Below are positions 49,276 through 59,023 of a stretch of DNA of 64,000 bases, piece by piece; the first letter of the stretch is position 1; the number at the start of each line of letters is the position of its first letter. The notes below the pieces were generated by a model, which was given only the letters and a program-made list of their open reading frames with translations, had not been told where the DNA came from and did not search any database. The stretch spans positions 89,805-153,804 of the forward strand of contig NZ_DF238983.1 of assembly GCF_000400995.2 (NCBI RefSeq), read 5' to 3'. This stretch comes from Acidovorax sp. MR-S7. Lineage in GTDB: Bacteria > Pseudomonadota > Gammaproteobacteria > Burkholderiales > Burkholderiaceae_C. A program made the translations under genes and the position numbers.

Positions 49276-50423
49276 GCGCCCTCCAATATGCGGCGCACGG
49301 CCGCCGCCACGCGCTGCACGGCCGCGTCGTCCATGCGGCTGTAGATGGGCAGCGAGGCCGTGCGTTCGTAAATCGACTGGCTCACGGGAAAGTCTTCGGG
49401 CCGCAGTCCGCAGAAGTCGCGCCAATACGTCTGCTGGTGCAGCGGGATGTAGTGCACGCTCATGCCGATGCCCTGGTCGAACATGGCCTGCACGAAGGCG
49501 TCGCGCGGCATGCCGTGCACCTCGATGGGGAACAGGTGCCAGGCATGCACGTCCCCCGGCGCGGGGCCTGGCGGCAACGTGAGGGGCAGGCCGGCCAGCG
49601 CCTCGCCGTAGTGCCGGGCGATGGCGGCGCGGCGCTGCTGGAAGCGGTGTACCTTGGGCAGTTGCGCCAGGCCGATGGCGGCGGCGATGTCGGTCAGGTT
49701 GTACTTGAAGCCGGGCGCCACCACGTCGTAGCACCAGGCGGGCACGGGGGTGTTGAAGCGCGCGAACGCATCGCGGTCGATGCCGTGCAGCCGCATCACG
49801 CGCGCGCGGCGGGCGAGCTGCGCATCGCGCGTGACCAGCATGCCGCCCTCGCCCGTGGTCATGGTCTTGTTGGCGTAGAAGCTGAAGACGGTGGCGCTGC
49901 TGCCCAGCGTGCCGACGAGCTGCCCGCCGTGCGTGGCGGGCAGCGCGTGGGCCGCGTCCTCCACCACGTGGATGCCGTGCGGGCGCGCCAGCGCCAGCAG
50001 CGCCGCCATGTCCGCGCTGCGCCCGCCGAAGTGCACGGCGATGATGGCGCGCGTGCGTGGCGTGATGCGCTGGGCCACCTGCGCGGGGTCGATGCACAGC
50101 GTGGACCGCTCCACGTCCACCAGCACGGGCTGCGCGCCCAGGTAGCGGATCACCTCGGCCGTGGCCGTGAAGGTGTGGGTGGTGGTGATGACCTCGTCGC
50201 CGGGGCCGATGCCCAGCGCCTCCAGCGCCAGGTGCAGGCCGGCGGTGGCGGAGTTGACGGCGATGGCCTCCAGCGCCGCGTCGCCCAGAAACTCGGCGAA
50301 GGCCGCCTCGAAGCGCCGTGCCTTCGGCCCCGTGGTGAGCCAGCCGGAGCGCAGCGTGTCCAGCACCTCAGCCTCTTCCTCGGGGCCGATGTCGGGCAGG
50401 GCGAAGGGCAGGAAGTCAGTCAT
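49272..50423 (-). CDS. DegT/DnrJ/EryC1/StrS aminotransferase, PglE-like
   Basis: 383 residues. [16 protein letters not shown] is the family N terminus; the PLP lysine is in [17 protein letters not shown], with [13 protein letters not shown] and [18 protein letters not shown] beside it. Such enzymes aminate 4-keto-6-deoxy sugars. Beside a PglF-like dehydratase and a PglC-like transferase this predicts a 4-amino-4,6-dideoxy sugar (bacillosamine-type precursor). No PglD-like acetyltransferase is present in the window. Its start overlaps the methyltransferase by eight bases. Confidence 0.93.
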   Translation of the reverse strand: MTDFLPFALPDIGPEEEAEVLDTLRSGWLTTGPKARRFEAAFAEFLGDAALEAIAVNSATAGLHLALEALGIGPGDEVITTTHTFTATAEVIRYLGAQPVLVDVERSTLCIDPAQVAQRITPRTRAIIAVHFGGRSADMAALLALARPHGIHVVEDAAHALPATHGGQLVGTLGSSATVFSFYANKTMTTGEGGMLVTRDAQLARRARVMRLHGIDRDAFARFNTPVPAWCYDVVAPGFKYNLTDIAAAIGLAQLPKVHRFQQRRAAIARHYGEALAGLPLTLPPGPAPGDVHAWHLFPIEVHGMPRDAFVQAMFDQGIGMSVHYIPLHQQTYWRDFCGLRPEDFPVSQSIYERTASLPIYSRMDDAAVQRVAAAVRRILEGA

Positions 50424-51111
50424 TCGGTTTGTGGACCAGGCAGAGGACGTGGGTGCGCAGCCAGGGAACGGCGTTGGCCCATCCATACAAGGCGGGATGC
50501 ACGCGGCACAGGGCACGCCCCAGCGGCGGCGCCAGCGTCACCCGGCGCGCCTGCACGCGGCCCTGCGGGAACAGCGCGCGCACGCGCGCCAGGGGCACGC
50601 CGCGCACGTCGGGGTTGCGCGGGTTGTTCACGGTGAAATCGTGCCACAGCACCGCGCCGCCCGGGCGCAGCCAGTGCCAGGCGCGCGCGGCCAGGGCCTG
50701 CGGCGCCTCGTCCTGCAGCAGCGAGGAGAACACGGTGAAGCACAGCACCAGGTCCTGGCTGGCACCGGGCACGTCGGCATGCAGCGCGTCGGCGGTGTGG
50801 ATACGGCAGGCGATGGGAAGCACGGCACGGGCCTGTGCAGCGCGGCCACCCTGCAGTTCGATGCCTTGCACCCGCGCAGGATCGACACCCAGGCGGACCA
50901 GGTCCTGCAGGTTGCCGCCGCTGCCGCAGCCCACTTCGAGCACCGACAGCGCCGCCAGGTCGCGCCCGGCCAGCAGCCGCACGATGGCGCGCTGGCGCTC
51001 CTGCCAGGCGGCCAGGGCGTAGGGGTCAGTGAGCGCATAGCGCCGGGCGTCCGCGGCCGCGTCGCGCCGGGCGTAGCGCTCCTGCACGCGCCGGGATTCG
51101 TCCTGCGTCAT
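50416..51111 (-). CDS. Class I SAM-dependent methyltransferase
   Basis: 231 residues. The SAM-binding motif I is [15 protein letters not shown] (about residue 57), with IELQ and the acidic end of strand beta-2 following. A Rossmann-like core fills the rest. In this operon it probably methylates a sugar or a glycan intermediate; the target is not shown by the sequence. The start overlaps the glycosyltransferase stop (ATGA, 51108-51111). Confidence 0.87.
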   Translation of the reverse strand: MTQDESRRVQERYARRDAAADARRYALTDPYALAAWQERQRAIVRLLAGRDLAALSVLEVGCGSGGNLQDLVRLGVDPARVQGIELQGGRAAQARAVLPIACRIHTADALHADVPGASQDLVLCFTVFSSLLQDEAPQALAARAWHWLRPGGAVLWHDFTVNNPRNPDVRGVPLARVRALFPQGRVQARRVTLAPPLGRALCRVHPALYGWANAVPWLRTHVLCLVHKPND

Positions 51112-52115
51112 CGCGTGAGCGCCCCCCAGCGCGGCTGCGGCGCGCGGTGGCGCCACCAGTCCCACCAGCCGCGCAGCGAGCCCCAGCCGTAGCCCAGGTG
51201 GTAGGCCGCGATGACCGCCACCGCACGCGCGGCGACGCCCGGCCCCACGCCGCGCATGCCCGCGATCGCCAGTGCCAGCAGCAGCCCGTAGGCCAGCAGC
51301 AGCGCGACCAGCGGAGCGGCGCTCCACACCAGGGCCAGGCCCGCGGCGGCGGCCAGCGCCAGCACGAACGCGGCCGGCACCAGGTGCCGCAGCGCGGCGG
51401 CTTGGCCATGCTTGGCGATGACGAAGGGCTTCCAGTAGCCGTACTGCGCGTACTGGCGCAGCACCTGCGCGAGCCGCGCGCGCGGGAAGTAGGTGCTGCG
51501 GATGCTCGGGCTCTGCCAGATGCGCCCGCCCGCGCGGCGGATGCGCAGGTTGTGTTCGTCGTCCTGGTTGCGCACCAACTGTTCGTCGAAGCATCCGAAA
51601 CGCTCGAACGTGGCACGCGGCCAGCAGCCGAGGTAGACGGTGTCCACCTCGCCCTCGTACCCCAGGTCGCGCGAGCGCGCGCCGCCCGCCACCCAGCGCG
51701 ACTGGAACGCCGCGGCCACGGCGCGCTGCATGGGCGTGCGGCCCTCGGCGCGCCAGGGGCCGCCCACGTTGTCGGCGCCGCTCGCCTGCAAGGCCGCGAT
51801 GCACTGCGCGAGGTAGTCGGGGGCGTACTCGCTGTGGATGTCCAGCCGCGCGATGACCTCGCCGCGCGCCTGCGCGATGCAGCGATTCAGGCCGGTGGAG
51901 ACGATGCGGCCGGGGTTGTCCACGCGCTGGAAGCGCACATCCTTCGCACACCAGCCGTCGAGCAGTTCGCGCGTGCCGTCGTCGCTCTCGCCGTCGGCCA
52001 CCAGCACCTCCATGCGCCAGCCGGGCGGCAGTTCCTGCCGCGCCACGCTCTCGCAGAACGCGAGGATGTGCGCGCGCTCGTTGCGGCACGGGGCGATCAC
52101 GGACAGCAGGCTCAT
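51108..52115 (-). CDS. Family 2 glycosyltransferase with C-terminal membrane helices
   Basis: 335 residues. The GT-A fold starts SLLSVIAPCRNERAHI; the UDP-sugar DxD-like site is in ARLDIHSEY, and NQDDEHNLRIRRAGG is the GT2 acceptor/catalytic block. Two or three hydrophobic helices near the C terminus (VPAAFVLALAAAAGLALVW and neighbours) anchor it in the inner membrane. The only classical glycosyltransferase in this operon, so the glycan built here may be short. Confidence 0.92.
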   Translation of the reverse strand: MSLLSVIAPCRNERAHILAFCESVARQELPPGWRMEVLVADGESDDGTRELLDGWCAKDVRFQRVDNPGRIVSTGLNRCIAQARGEVIARLDIHSEYAPDYLAQCIAALQASGADNVGGPWRAEGRTPMQRAVAAAFQSRWVAGGARSRDLGYEGEVDTVYLGCWPRATFERFGCFDEQLVRNQDDEHNLRIRRAGGRIWQSPSIRSTYFPRARLAQVLRQYAQYGYWKPFVIAKHGQAAALRHLVPAAFVLALAAAAGLALVWSAAPLVALLLAYGLLLALAIAGMRGVGPGVAARAVAVIAAYHLGYGWGSLRGWWDWWRHRAPQPRWGALTR

Positions 52116-52768
52116 GCCCCGCCCTCGCAGCGGAAGAAGTAGTGGTAGCGGTGCATGGGGAACACACCGCTGTCCACGCGCGCGAAGCGCTCGCGCATCT
52201 GCGCGACGAGGGCCGAGCGGCGCGTGGCCCAGTGCGAGCCGATCTCCCAGTAGTGCCCATCGGTCAGCCGCCTGCGGCACGGGATGCGCAAGCCCAGGCA
52301 TACGTTCACGAAACGGTTGTGGATGCCGAAACGCCCCGCGAAGCCCAGCCAGGGGAAGTGGCCCGGCAGCGAGATGAAGGCATTGGGCGCGAGGCCGCGC
52401 AGCACGTCGAGGTTGGCGCCGAACTGCTCGAACGGCATGTGCTCCAGCACCTCGCAGCACGACACCACGTCGAACCGCTCGCCGCGCAGACGCTCGGGCA
52501 GTTCGGCCAGCGGCGCGCAGATGTCGGCCCCGAGCGCGGGGTTGATGTCCGCCGTCACTACCTCGATGCCCGACTGCCGCAGGAAGGTGGAAACGAAGCC
52601 GTTGCCGATGCCCACCTCCAGCACGCGGCGCGGCCGCAGCGAGCGCAGCTGCAGGATCTGGAACGAGAGGGAATGCAGGTGCTCGGGCGTGAAGTTCGCG
52701 TCGCCCGTGTAGTGGTCGCGCGCCAGCCCCGCTTCGCGCGCCGCGCCTACCTTGCCTTGCCTGCCCAT
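52112..52768 (-). CDS. Class I SAM-dependent methyltransferase
   Basis: 218 residues. Motif I is VLEVGIGNGFVSTFLRQSG (about residue 50), then TADINP, and CCEVLEHMPFEQF is the post-motif typical of Methyltransf_11/23 glycan enzymes. The N terminus ARDHYTGDANFTPEHLHSL resembles sugar-cluster methyltransferases. First gene after the repeat that separates it from wzx, and coupled by ATGA to the glycosyltransferase. Confidence 0.87.
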   Translation of the reverse strand: MGRQGKVGAAREAGLARDHYTGDANFTPEHLHSLSFQILQLRSLRPRRVLEVGIGNGFVSTFLRQSGIEVVTADINPALGADICAPLAELPERLRGERFDVVSCCEVLEHMPFEQFGANLDVLRGLAPNAFISLPGHFPWLGFAGRFGIHNRFVNVCLGLRIPCRRRLTDGHYWEIGSHWATRRSALVAQMRERFARVDSGVFPMHRYHYFFRCEGGA

Positions 52769-52795
52769 GTCGCGTGCTTCCAGGAATACATACCA

Positions 52796-52841
52796 AATCG
52801 GCCTCTAGCGCTTGCCTATAAAGCGCAAGCAGCTATCAATT
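52796..52841 (-). repeat. Dispersed intergenic repeat, copy 9 (- orientation)
   Basis: aatcggcctctagcgcttgcc...aaagcgcaagcagctatcaattt, in the 91-base gap between the wzx-like gene and the methyltransferase. A member of the family inside an operon. Confidence 0.85.
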
Positions 52842-52859
52842 TTGAAAAACCATCACCTG

Positions 52860-54047
52860 CTAAGTATCGGCCCGAACGGCGCGCAGGGCGCACACGATGT
52901 AACCCATGTAGACACATACCGCCGCTGCCGCATAGGCCATCGCCACGCCTTCGGCGCCCCAGCGCGCGCCCGCCAGCGCCGCGCCGAAAGCGGCCGTGAA
53001 CAGCAGGCACTGCCCCAGCAAACTCCACCCCAGCCAGCCGCGCCAGGCGGGCAGGAAGGCCACGGGGCTGGCCACCATGCGCACGGCGCCCAGGGGCAGC
53101 AGGAGCAGCACGACCGCCGCCAGTTCGCGCCCCTGCGCGGGGAACAGCCACGGCAGCAGCCACCACGCAGCCATCGCGCCCGCGAGGTGCATGGGGAGGG
53201 AAACGCCCGCCATGCGCCGCAACGCCGCCGTGACTACCGCCTGCGCCTGGTCGCGCGAGCCGCTGGCGACGACCTGCGCGCGCAACCCATCGGCCCAGGC
53301 CAGCCCGACCAGGCTGGTCGGCAGCATCGCCACGCGCATGCCGAGCGCGATCACCCCGGCGGCGGCATCGCCCGCGACCAGGCCCACGGCCAGCACCTGC
53401 CCGTGGTTGGCGGCGGTGTTGAGCGCCAGCCCCAGCCACTCCGTGCGCAAAAAGGGCCAGCGCGCGCGCAGCAGGCGGCGCAGGCGGGGCGCCCCATGCC
53501 GTGGAACACGCATCACGCACAGGCTGGCCCATGCGGCCACGGGCAGGCTCCAGGCGATGGCATCCGGCGCCTGCAGCACGCAGGCGGCGGCCTGCAGCGG
53601 CACCATGCAGATCGCGGGCAGCGCGCGCACCGCCGCCGCCGCGGCCACGCGGCCCTCGCGCGCATGCGCGGCGGCGCGCACCTGCACGAGCGCGAGCGGC
53701 GCCACCGCCAGCGCGCCCGCGCCCGCCCACCACGGCACGGCGCCGGCCAGCGCCGCACCAATGCCCAGCGCCGCCACGCCCAGGCCCAACCCGAGCGCCA
53801 GCCGCCGCGCCGCCGCGAACAGCGATGCGGCGCGCGGCGCGCGCGCGTCGAGCTGGCCGGCGTATTCCATGCGCAGCGTGATGAGCGCAGCGAGCACGGT
53901 GGCCAAGGCCAGCGCCTGGCTCCATTCGCCGAAGCGCCCCGCCCCGGCCCACCACGACACGAGCCAGGCCGAGGCGAAGAACGCGCCGTGCTGCGCGAGC
54001 GTCCAGCCCACGGCCCCACGCACGCTCGGAGCGCCCGGCAGGCTCAT
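52860..54047 (-). CDS. Wzx-like polysaccharide/oligosaccharide flippase
   Basis: 395 residues, almost all hydrophobic, with about ten to twelve membrane helices (for example FASAWLVSWWAG, LGLGLGVAALGIGAAL, AAVVLLLLPLGAVRMV). MOP/MATE-like exporters of this size and context move undecaprenyl-linked oligosaccharides across the inner membrane. No polymerase (Wzy) or ligase gene is visible in the window. The start overlaps the ugd stop by four bases, so it is coupled to ugd. Confidence 0.82.
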   Translation of the reverse strand: MSLPGAPSVRGAVGWTLAQHGAFFASAWLVSWWAGAGRFGEWSQALALATVLAALITLRMEYAGQLDARAPRAASLFAAARRLALGLGLGVAALGIGAALAGAVPWWAGAGALAVAPLALVQVRAAAHAREGRVAAAAAVRALPAICMVPLQAAACVLQAPDAIAWSLPVAAWASLCVMRVPRHGAPRLRRLLRARWPFLRTEWLGLALNTAANHGQVLAVGLVAGDAAAGVIALGMRVAMLPTSLVGLAWADGLRAQVVASGSRDQAQAVVTAALRRMAGVSLPMHLAGAMAAWWLLPWLFPAQGRELAAVVLLLLPLGAVRMVASPVAFLPAWRGWLGWSLLGQCLLFTAAFGAALAGARWGAEGVAMAYAAAAVCVYMGYIVCALRAVRADT

Positions 54048-55420
54048 CCGCCCCGCCCCACGCCCTGGTACGAGAAGCCCGCGCGCCGCATCTCAGCGGG
54101 GTCGAACAGGTTGCGCCCGTCGAACACCACGGGCGCGCGCAGCGCGCGGCGCAAGGCCGCCAGGTCGGGGCTGCGGTAGACCTTCCATTCGGTGGCGATG
54201 AGCAGCGCGTCGGCACCGCGCGCGGCCTCCAGGGGATCGGCGCAGAACGCCACCTGCCGCGCCAGCCGGCCCGGGCGCTCGCCGGGCAGGAGCTGCGCCA
54301 GGGACTGCACCAGCGGGTCGTGCGCCCGCACCTGCGCGCCCGCCGCCGCCAGCCGGCGCACGATGCGGCGGCTGGGCGCTTCGCGCACGTCGTCGGTGCC
54401 GGGCTTGAACGTCAGGCCCCACAGGGCGATCACGCGCCCCTGCAGCGATCCGCCGAAGTGGCGCAGCACCTTGTCCATGAAGCGGTCGGGCTGCGCGGCG
54501 TTGACGGCGCGCACGGCCTCCACCACGCGCATGCGCTGGCCCGCGGCGCGCGCGGCGTGGCACAGGGCGTCCACGTCCTTGGGGAAGCACGAGCCGCCGT
54601 AGCCCAGGCCCGCGTAGATGAAGTCGTAGCCGATGCGCCGGTCCGAGCCGATGCCCCGGCGCACCTGCTCGATGTCGGCGCCCAGCGACTCGGCCAGCGC
54701 GGCCATGTCGTTCATGAAGCTGATCTTGGTGGCGAGCAGCGCGTTGGCGGCGTATTTGGTCAGTTCGGCGCTCTGCACGTCCATGGCCACGATGCGCTCG
54801 CGGTTGCGGTTGCGGTTGAAGGGAGCATAGGCGCGGCGCAGCAGCGCCTCGGCGCGGCGGCCGGCAGCGTTTTGGGGCACGCCGAGCACCACGCGGTCGG
54901 GGCGCATGAAATCGTCCACGGCCGCGCCTTCCTTGAGAAATTCGGGGTTGGAGACGACGGCGAACTCCGGCGCCTTGCGCAACTGCCCCGCGCGCACGCG
55001 CCGCGCCAGTTCGCGCGCGATGGTTTCGCGCACGCGCCCGGCCGTGCCCACGGGCACGGTGGATTTGTCCGCTATCACCTGGAAGCGCGTGAGGTGCCCG
55101 CCCACGGCCCGCGCCACCTCCAGCACCTGGCCCACGTCGGCCGCACCGTCGGCCTGCGCGGGCGTGCCCACGGCGATGAACAGCAGCTCGCCATGGCGCA
55201 CGCCGCGCGGCAGGTCGGTGGTGAAGGCCAGGCGGCCGGCCTCCAGGTTCTTGGCGACCAGCTCGCGCAGGCCCGGTTCGTACAGCGGCAGGTCGGCCTG
55301 CCGCAGCCGCGCGACGCGGCCCTCGTCGCGGTCCACGCAGACGACGTGGTTGCCCAGCTCGGCGAAGCAGGCGGCGGAAACCAGCCCGACGTAGCCTGCG
55401 CCTGCGATGGTGATCTTCAT
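54044..55420 (-). CDS. ugd: UDP-glucose 6-dehydrogenase
   Basis: 458 residues from the ATG at 55420, beginning KITIAGAGYVGLVSAACFAE, the NAD loop. The catalytic cysteine is in GYGGSCFPKDV. Other blocks are YAANALLATKISFMND and TFKPGTDDVREAPS. It oxidises UDP-glucose to UDP-glucuronate, a sugar-acid donor for exopolysaccharide or LPS. First gene of the leftward glycan operon. A longer frame upstream is not supported. Confidence 0.96.
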   Translation of the reverse strand: MKITIAGAGYVGLVSAACFAELGNHVVCVDRDEGRVARLRQADLPLYEPGLRELVAKNLEAGRLAFTTDLPRGVRHGELLFIAVGTPAQADGAADVGQVLEVARAVGGHLTRFQVIADKSTVPVGTAGRVRETIARELARRVRAGQLRKAPEFAVVSNPEFLKEGAAVDDFMRPDRVVLGVPQNAAGRRAEALLRRAYAPFNRNRNRERIVAMDVQSAELTKYAANALLATKISFMNDMAALAESLGADIEQVRRGIGSDRRIGYDFIYAGLGYGGSCFPKDVDALCHAARAAGQRMRVVEAVRAVNAAQPDRFMDKVLRHFGGSLQGRVIALWGLTFKPGTDDVREAPSRRIVRRLAAAGAQVRAHDPLVQSLAQLLPGERPGRLARQVAFCADPLEAARGADALLIATEWKVYRSPDLAALRRALRAPVVFDGRNLFDPAEMRRAGFSYQGVGRGG

Positions 55421-55524
55421 GATGCGATGGAAAAAGGGGACCGCTGGGTAAAATTGCCGGTTATTCACAAAAGCGTGACCAGCCCGCCGCTGATTGTCCA
55501 CGCTCTCCACCCCGCACATTCCTT

Positions 55525-57078
55525 ATGTCTTCCGAACAGACCAGCGCCGCAGCAGCCCCCCACCAGGACGAGAACCAGCTCATCGCCGAACGCCGCGAGA
55601 AGCTCCAGACCCTGCGCGAGCGCCAGGCCCAGGGCCAGGGCGTGGCCTTCCCCAACGACTTCAAGCCCGCGCACCACGCGGCCGCCCTGCAGCAGCAGTA
55701 CGGCGCGCTGGACGCCGAGCCGCTGGAGGCGCAGGCCGTGGCGGTCAGCGTGGCCGGCCGCATGATGCTCAAGCGCGTGATGGGCAAGGCCAGCTTCGCC
55801 ACGCTGCAGGACGGCTCGCTGGGCAGCACGGGCGGGCGCATCCAGCTCTACGTGACGCGCGACGCGCTGGGCGAGGAGGTGTATGCCGACTTCAAGAAGT
55901 GGGACCTGGGCGACATCGTCGGCGCCGAGGGCACGCTGATGAAGACCAAGACGGGCGAGCTGTCGGTCAAGGTCACGCGCCTGCGCCTGCTCACCAAGAG
56001 CCTGCGCCCCATGCCCGACAAGTTCCACGGGGTGGCCGACCAGGAGGTGAAGTACCGCCAGCGCTACGTCGACCTGATGACCGACGAGGCCGCGCGCCGC
56101 CGCTTCGTGGCGCGCAGCAAGGCCGTGAGCGGCATCCGCGCGTTCATGGTGGAGCACGGCTTCCTGGAGGTGGAAACGCCCATGCTCCACCCCATCCCCG
56201 GCGGCGCCAACGCCAAGCCCTTCGTCACCCACCACAACGCGCTGGAGCAGGAGATGTACCTGCGCATCGCGCCCGAGCTGTACTTGAAGCGCCTGGTGGT
56301 GGGCGGCTTCGAGCGCGTGTTCGAGATCAACCGCAACTTCCGCAACGAAGGCATCTCGGTGCGCCACAACCCCGAGTTCACGATGATGGAGTTCTACGCG
56401 GCCTACTGGAACTACCGCGACCTGATGGATTTCACCGAACAGCTCGTGCGTGATGCGGCCATGAAGGCGGCCGGCACGCTGGAGCTGAGCTACGGCGGCC
56501 GCGCGGTGGACCTGGCCCAGCCCTTCCAGCGCCTGACCATCCGCGAGGCGATCTTCCAGTACACCGAGGCCGGTGCCCACGTGGACGACGCGGCGTGGCT
56601 CATCAGCGCCTTGAAGAAGCTGGGCATGACCGAGGAGAAGGACCGCCTGTCCACGCGCACGCTGGCCAGCCTGCAGGTGCTGTACTTCGAGGAAGAGGTG
56701 GAGGACAAGCTCTGGCAGCCCACCTTCATCATGGAACATCCGACCGAGATCAGCCCCCTGGCGCGCGCCAACGACGTGCGCCCCGAGGTGACCGAGCGCT
56801 TCGAGCTCTACATCACCGGCCGCGAGTTCGGCAACGGCTTCTCCGAGCTGAACGACGCCGAGGACCAGGCAGCGCGCTTCAACGCCCAGGTGGCGGCCAA
56901 GGACAGCGGCGACGACGAGGCCATGTACTTCGACCACGACTTCGTGCGCGCGCTGGAATACGGCCTGCCCCCCACCGGCGGCTGCGGCATCGGCATCGAC
57001 CGGCTGATGATGCTGCTGACCGACAGCCCCAGCATCCGCGACGTAATCCTGTTCCCTGCCCTGCGCCGGGAACACTGA
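55525..57078 (+). CDS. lysS: Lysyl-tRNA synthetase (class II)
   Basis: 517 residues, the usual size. The N-terminal OB-fold anticodon domain (about 60-170) contains [20 protein letters not shown]. The class II catalytic motifs are [18 protein letters not shown] (motif 1), [20 protein letters not shown] (motif 2) and [20 protein letters not shown] (motif 3). It charges tRNA-Lys. Divergent from the glycan operon; TAAAAT at 55449-55454 is a possible -10 box for lysS, but no good -35 is visible. Confidence 0.98.
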   Translation: MSSEQTSAAAAPHQDENQLIAERREKLQTLRERQAQGQGVAFPNDFKPAHHAAALQQQYGALDAEPLEAQAVAVSVAGRMMLKRVMGKASFATLQDGSLGSTGGRIQLYVTRDALGEEVYADFKKWDLGDIVGAEGTLMKTKTGELSVKVTRLRLLTKSLRPMPDKFHGVADQEVKYRQRYVDLMTDEAARRRFVARSKAVSGIRAFMVEHGFLEVETPMLHPIPGGANAKPFVTHHNALEQEMYLRIAPELYLKRLVVGGFERVFEINRNFRNEGISVRHNPEFTMMEFYAAYWNYRDLMDFTEQLVRDAAMKAAGTLELSYGGRAVDLAQPFQRLTIREAIFQYTEAGAHVDDAAWLISALKKLGMTEEKDRLSTRTLASLQVLYFEEEVEDKLWQPTFIMEHPTEISPLARANDVRPEVTERFELYITGREFGNGFSELNDAEDQAARFNAQVAAKDSGDDEAMYFDHDFVRALEYGLPPTGGCGIGIDRLMMLLTDSPSIRDVILFPALRREH

Positions 57079-57084
57079 CCCGAC

Positions 57085-58113
57085 ATGAGCCCGGCGACCG
57101 GCACCCCCGACGCCTTCCCCGCGCGCCTGCACGAGCCGTTCTGCGTGCTGGTCGTGGAAGACCAGGCCTCCATTCGCGCCCTGCTGGCCGACGAACTGCG
57201 CCAGGTGGGCGCCAGCGAAGTGCTGGAGGCGACCTCCGCCGACGCGGCGCTGCAGCTCTTCAAGCTGCGCCGGCCCGACCTGGTGCTGCTGGACATCCGC
57301 CTGCCCGGCGGCAACGACGGCTACTGGGTGGCGCAGCGCATGCGCGAAGCCGAGCCCGGCGGGTGGACGCCCATCATCTTCCTGTCCGGACTGGACGGCG
57401 ACCTGGACGTGTGGCGCGGCATCGAGGCGGGCGGCGACGACTACCTGGTCAAGCCCGTCAAGCCCATCGTGCTGGCCGCCAAGCTGCGCGCCATGCGCCG
57501 GCTGCGCGACATGCGCCGCCGCCTCGTCGAGCTGACCGAGGAGCTGCACCTGGCCAACCAGCGGCTCAACGAGATGGTGGAGGTGGACGCGCTCACCGGG
57601 CTGGTCAACCGCCGCGGCTTCGACCGCATCCTGCACAGCGAGATCCTCGCGGCCCGGCGCGACGGCACGCCCCTGACGCTGATGCTGTGCGACCTGGACC
57701 ATTTCAAGCGCTACAACGACTCCCTGGGCCATGTGCAGGGAGATACCTGCCTCAAGGAAGTCAGCCGCGTGCTGCGCGAAGTCTGCGTGCGCCCGCGCGA
57801 CGTGGCCTCGCGCTACGGCGGCGAGGAGTTCGCCCTGATCCTGCCGGGCACGCCGCGCTCGGGCGCCATGACCTTCGCGCGCGCGCTGGGCAAGGTGCTG
57901 CAGTCGCGCGCCATCCCGCACCCCGGGTCGCCCGAAGGCGGCGTGCTGACCATCTCCGGCGGCATCACCACCTGCGTGCCCGACGACAGCACCAGCGCGG
58001 AGACCATGGTCATGCGCGCCGACCAGGCGCTCTACGCGGCCAAGGCCCAGGGCCGCAACCGCTTCTTCAGCTTCGAGATGCAGATGGACACCATCGAGCA
58101 GCGCAACCTGTGA
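57085..58113 (+). CDS. Response-regulator diguanylate cyclase (REC-GGEEF)
   Basis: 342 residues. The receiver domain (about 10-130) has VVEDQASIRALL, the phospho-Asp in LVLLDIRLPGG and a lysine in YLVKPVKP. A coiled linker (RRRLVELTEELHLANQRLNEMV) leads to a GGEEF domain with FKRYNDSLGHVQGD and SRYGGEEFALILPG; RxxD (RPRD) five residues before GGEEF is the product-inhibition site. It makes cyclic-di-GMP when phosphorylated, WspR-like. The partner kinase is not in the window. It is 6 bases after lysS, possibly co-transcribed. Confidence 0.94.
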   Translation: MSPATGTPDAFPARLHEPFCVLVVEDQASIRALLADELRQVGASEVLEATSADAALQLFKLRRPDLVLLDIRLPGGNDGYWVAQRMREAEPGGWTPIIFLSGLDGDLDVWRGIEAGGDDYLVKPVKPIVLAAKLRAMRRLRDMRRRLVELTEELHLANQRLNEMVEVDALTGLVNRRGFDRILHSEILAARRDGTPLTLMLCDLDHFKRYNDSLGHVQGDTCLKEVSRVLREVCVRPRDVASRYGGEEFALILPGTPRSGAMTFARALGKVLQSRAIPHPGSPEGGVLTISGGITTCVPDDSTSAETMVMRADQALYAAKAQGRNRFFSFEMQMDTIEQRNL

Positions 58114-58151
58114 ACCGCCGCCGCCCCGCGCCTTCCGCGCCCTGACCCGCC

Positions 58152-58793
58152 ATGCTGACACGCCTGAAAATCCACCTGCCGCCCTGGATGCACGACTGGC
58201 TCGACATCATCGTGCCGGGCTTGCAGATCCTGCTCATCCTGGCCGCGGCGCTGCTGCTGCAGCGGCTGATCCTGCGCATCGTGATGCGCGCCAGCGACCA
58301 CTACCAGTTCCCGCACGAGCTGCTCACGCCCGTGCGCGGCATGGTGCGCTGGCTCATCATCGGCAGCGCCGGGCTGCTGGTGCTCGAGCGCCTGGGCGTG
58401 TCCGCCGCCGTGCTGTGGACCGCGTTCACCGGCTTCGCCACCGTGGGCGCCGTGGCCTTCTTCGCCGCGTGGAGCGTGCTCTCCAACCTGTTCTGCGCCT
58501 TCCTGATCTTCACCGTGGGGCCGTTCCGCGTGGGCGACCACATCGAGCTGCTGGACACCGCCGAGAAGCCCGGCGCCCTGGGCCGCGTGATGGACATCAA
58601 CCTGCTCTACATCACGCTGGAAGACGCCACCTCGCCCGAGCCCGGCACCCTGCTGCAGATCCCCAACGCGCTGATCTTCCAGCGCGTGGTGCGCCGCTGG
58701 CGCGCGGGCACGCCCGTGCCCGAATCCAGGCTGCACCCCGCCGCCCCCGAGCCTGCGGCCGCTCCGGCGCCCAAGGCGGCGAACTTTCCCTGA
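58152..58793 (+). CDS. Small MscS-family mechanosensitive-channel-like membrane protein
   Basis: 213 residues. Helices near residues 20-45 (IVPGLQILLILAAALLLQRL), 60-80 and 90-115 precede the beta-domain. The pore-lining part GFATVGAVAFFAAWSVLSNLFCAFLIF (motif AFFAAWSVLSNLFCAF) and GPFRVGDHIELLD match MscS, but the C-terminal cytoplasmic part is short. It would release solutes under hypo-osmotic stress; the short size leaves function uncertain. It stands 38 bases after the diguanylate cyclase. Confidence 0.87.
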   Translation: MLTRLKIHLPPWMHDWLDIIVPGLQILLILAAALLLQRLILRIVMRASDHYQFPHELLTPVRGMVRWLIIGSAGLLVLERLGVSAAVLWTAFTGFATVGAVAFFAAWSVLSNLFCAFLIFTVGPFRVGDHIELLDTAEKPGALGRVMDINLLYITLEDATSPEPGTLLQIPNALIFQRVVRRWRAGTPVPESRLHPAAPEPAAAPAPKAANFP

Positions 58794-58814
58794 TCCGCAC
58801 ACCGCTCTCAAAAC

Positions 58815-58862
58815 AATAGCTGCCAGCGCTTTACTGGAAAGCGCTGCAGCCGTTTTCTCTTC
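58815..58862 (+). repeat. Dispersed intergenic repeat, copy 10 (+ orientation)
   Basis: atagctgccagcgctttactggaaagcgctgcagccgttttc, between the MscS-like gene and the liv leader. The right part (gcagccg instead of gaggcca) is diverged. Confidence 0.8.
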
Positions 58863-58960
58863 AAATCTTGCGCCCCCTCAAGCGCACACCTCTCCCGCCC
58901 GCCGCCCGCGCCGGCTCTGTTGGTAACATTACGCACTTCGTTCATCCCGGCGGTTCAACA

Positions 58961-58989
58961 GCAGGCCCTTCGCGGCCTGCATTGTTTTT
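58961..58989 (+). promoter_or_regulatory. Terminator-like hairpin in the leader of the liv operon
   Basis: GCAGGCC (58961-58967), loop CTTCGC, GGCCTGC (58974-58980), then ATTGTTTTT. A perfect 7-bp stem and T-run 35 bases before livK and inside its probable 5' leader, so an attenuator or a terminator for an upstream unit. No open leader peptide with branched-chain codons was evident. Confidence 0.7.
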
Positions 58990-59023
58990 CAGAACCCCTC
59001 AACCAACGCTGAAGAGACTTTTC

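Noticed and set aside
55465..58161. An 898-codon antisense frame across lysS and the REC-GGEEF gene
   Set aside because: It spans two well-supported forward genes and shows only His/Val/Leu-rich shadow composition.
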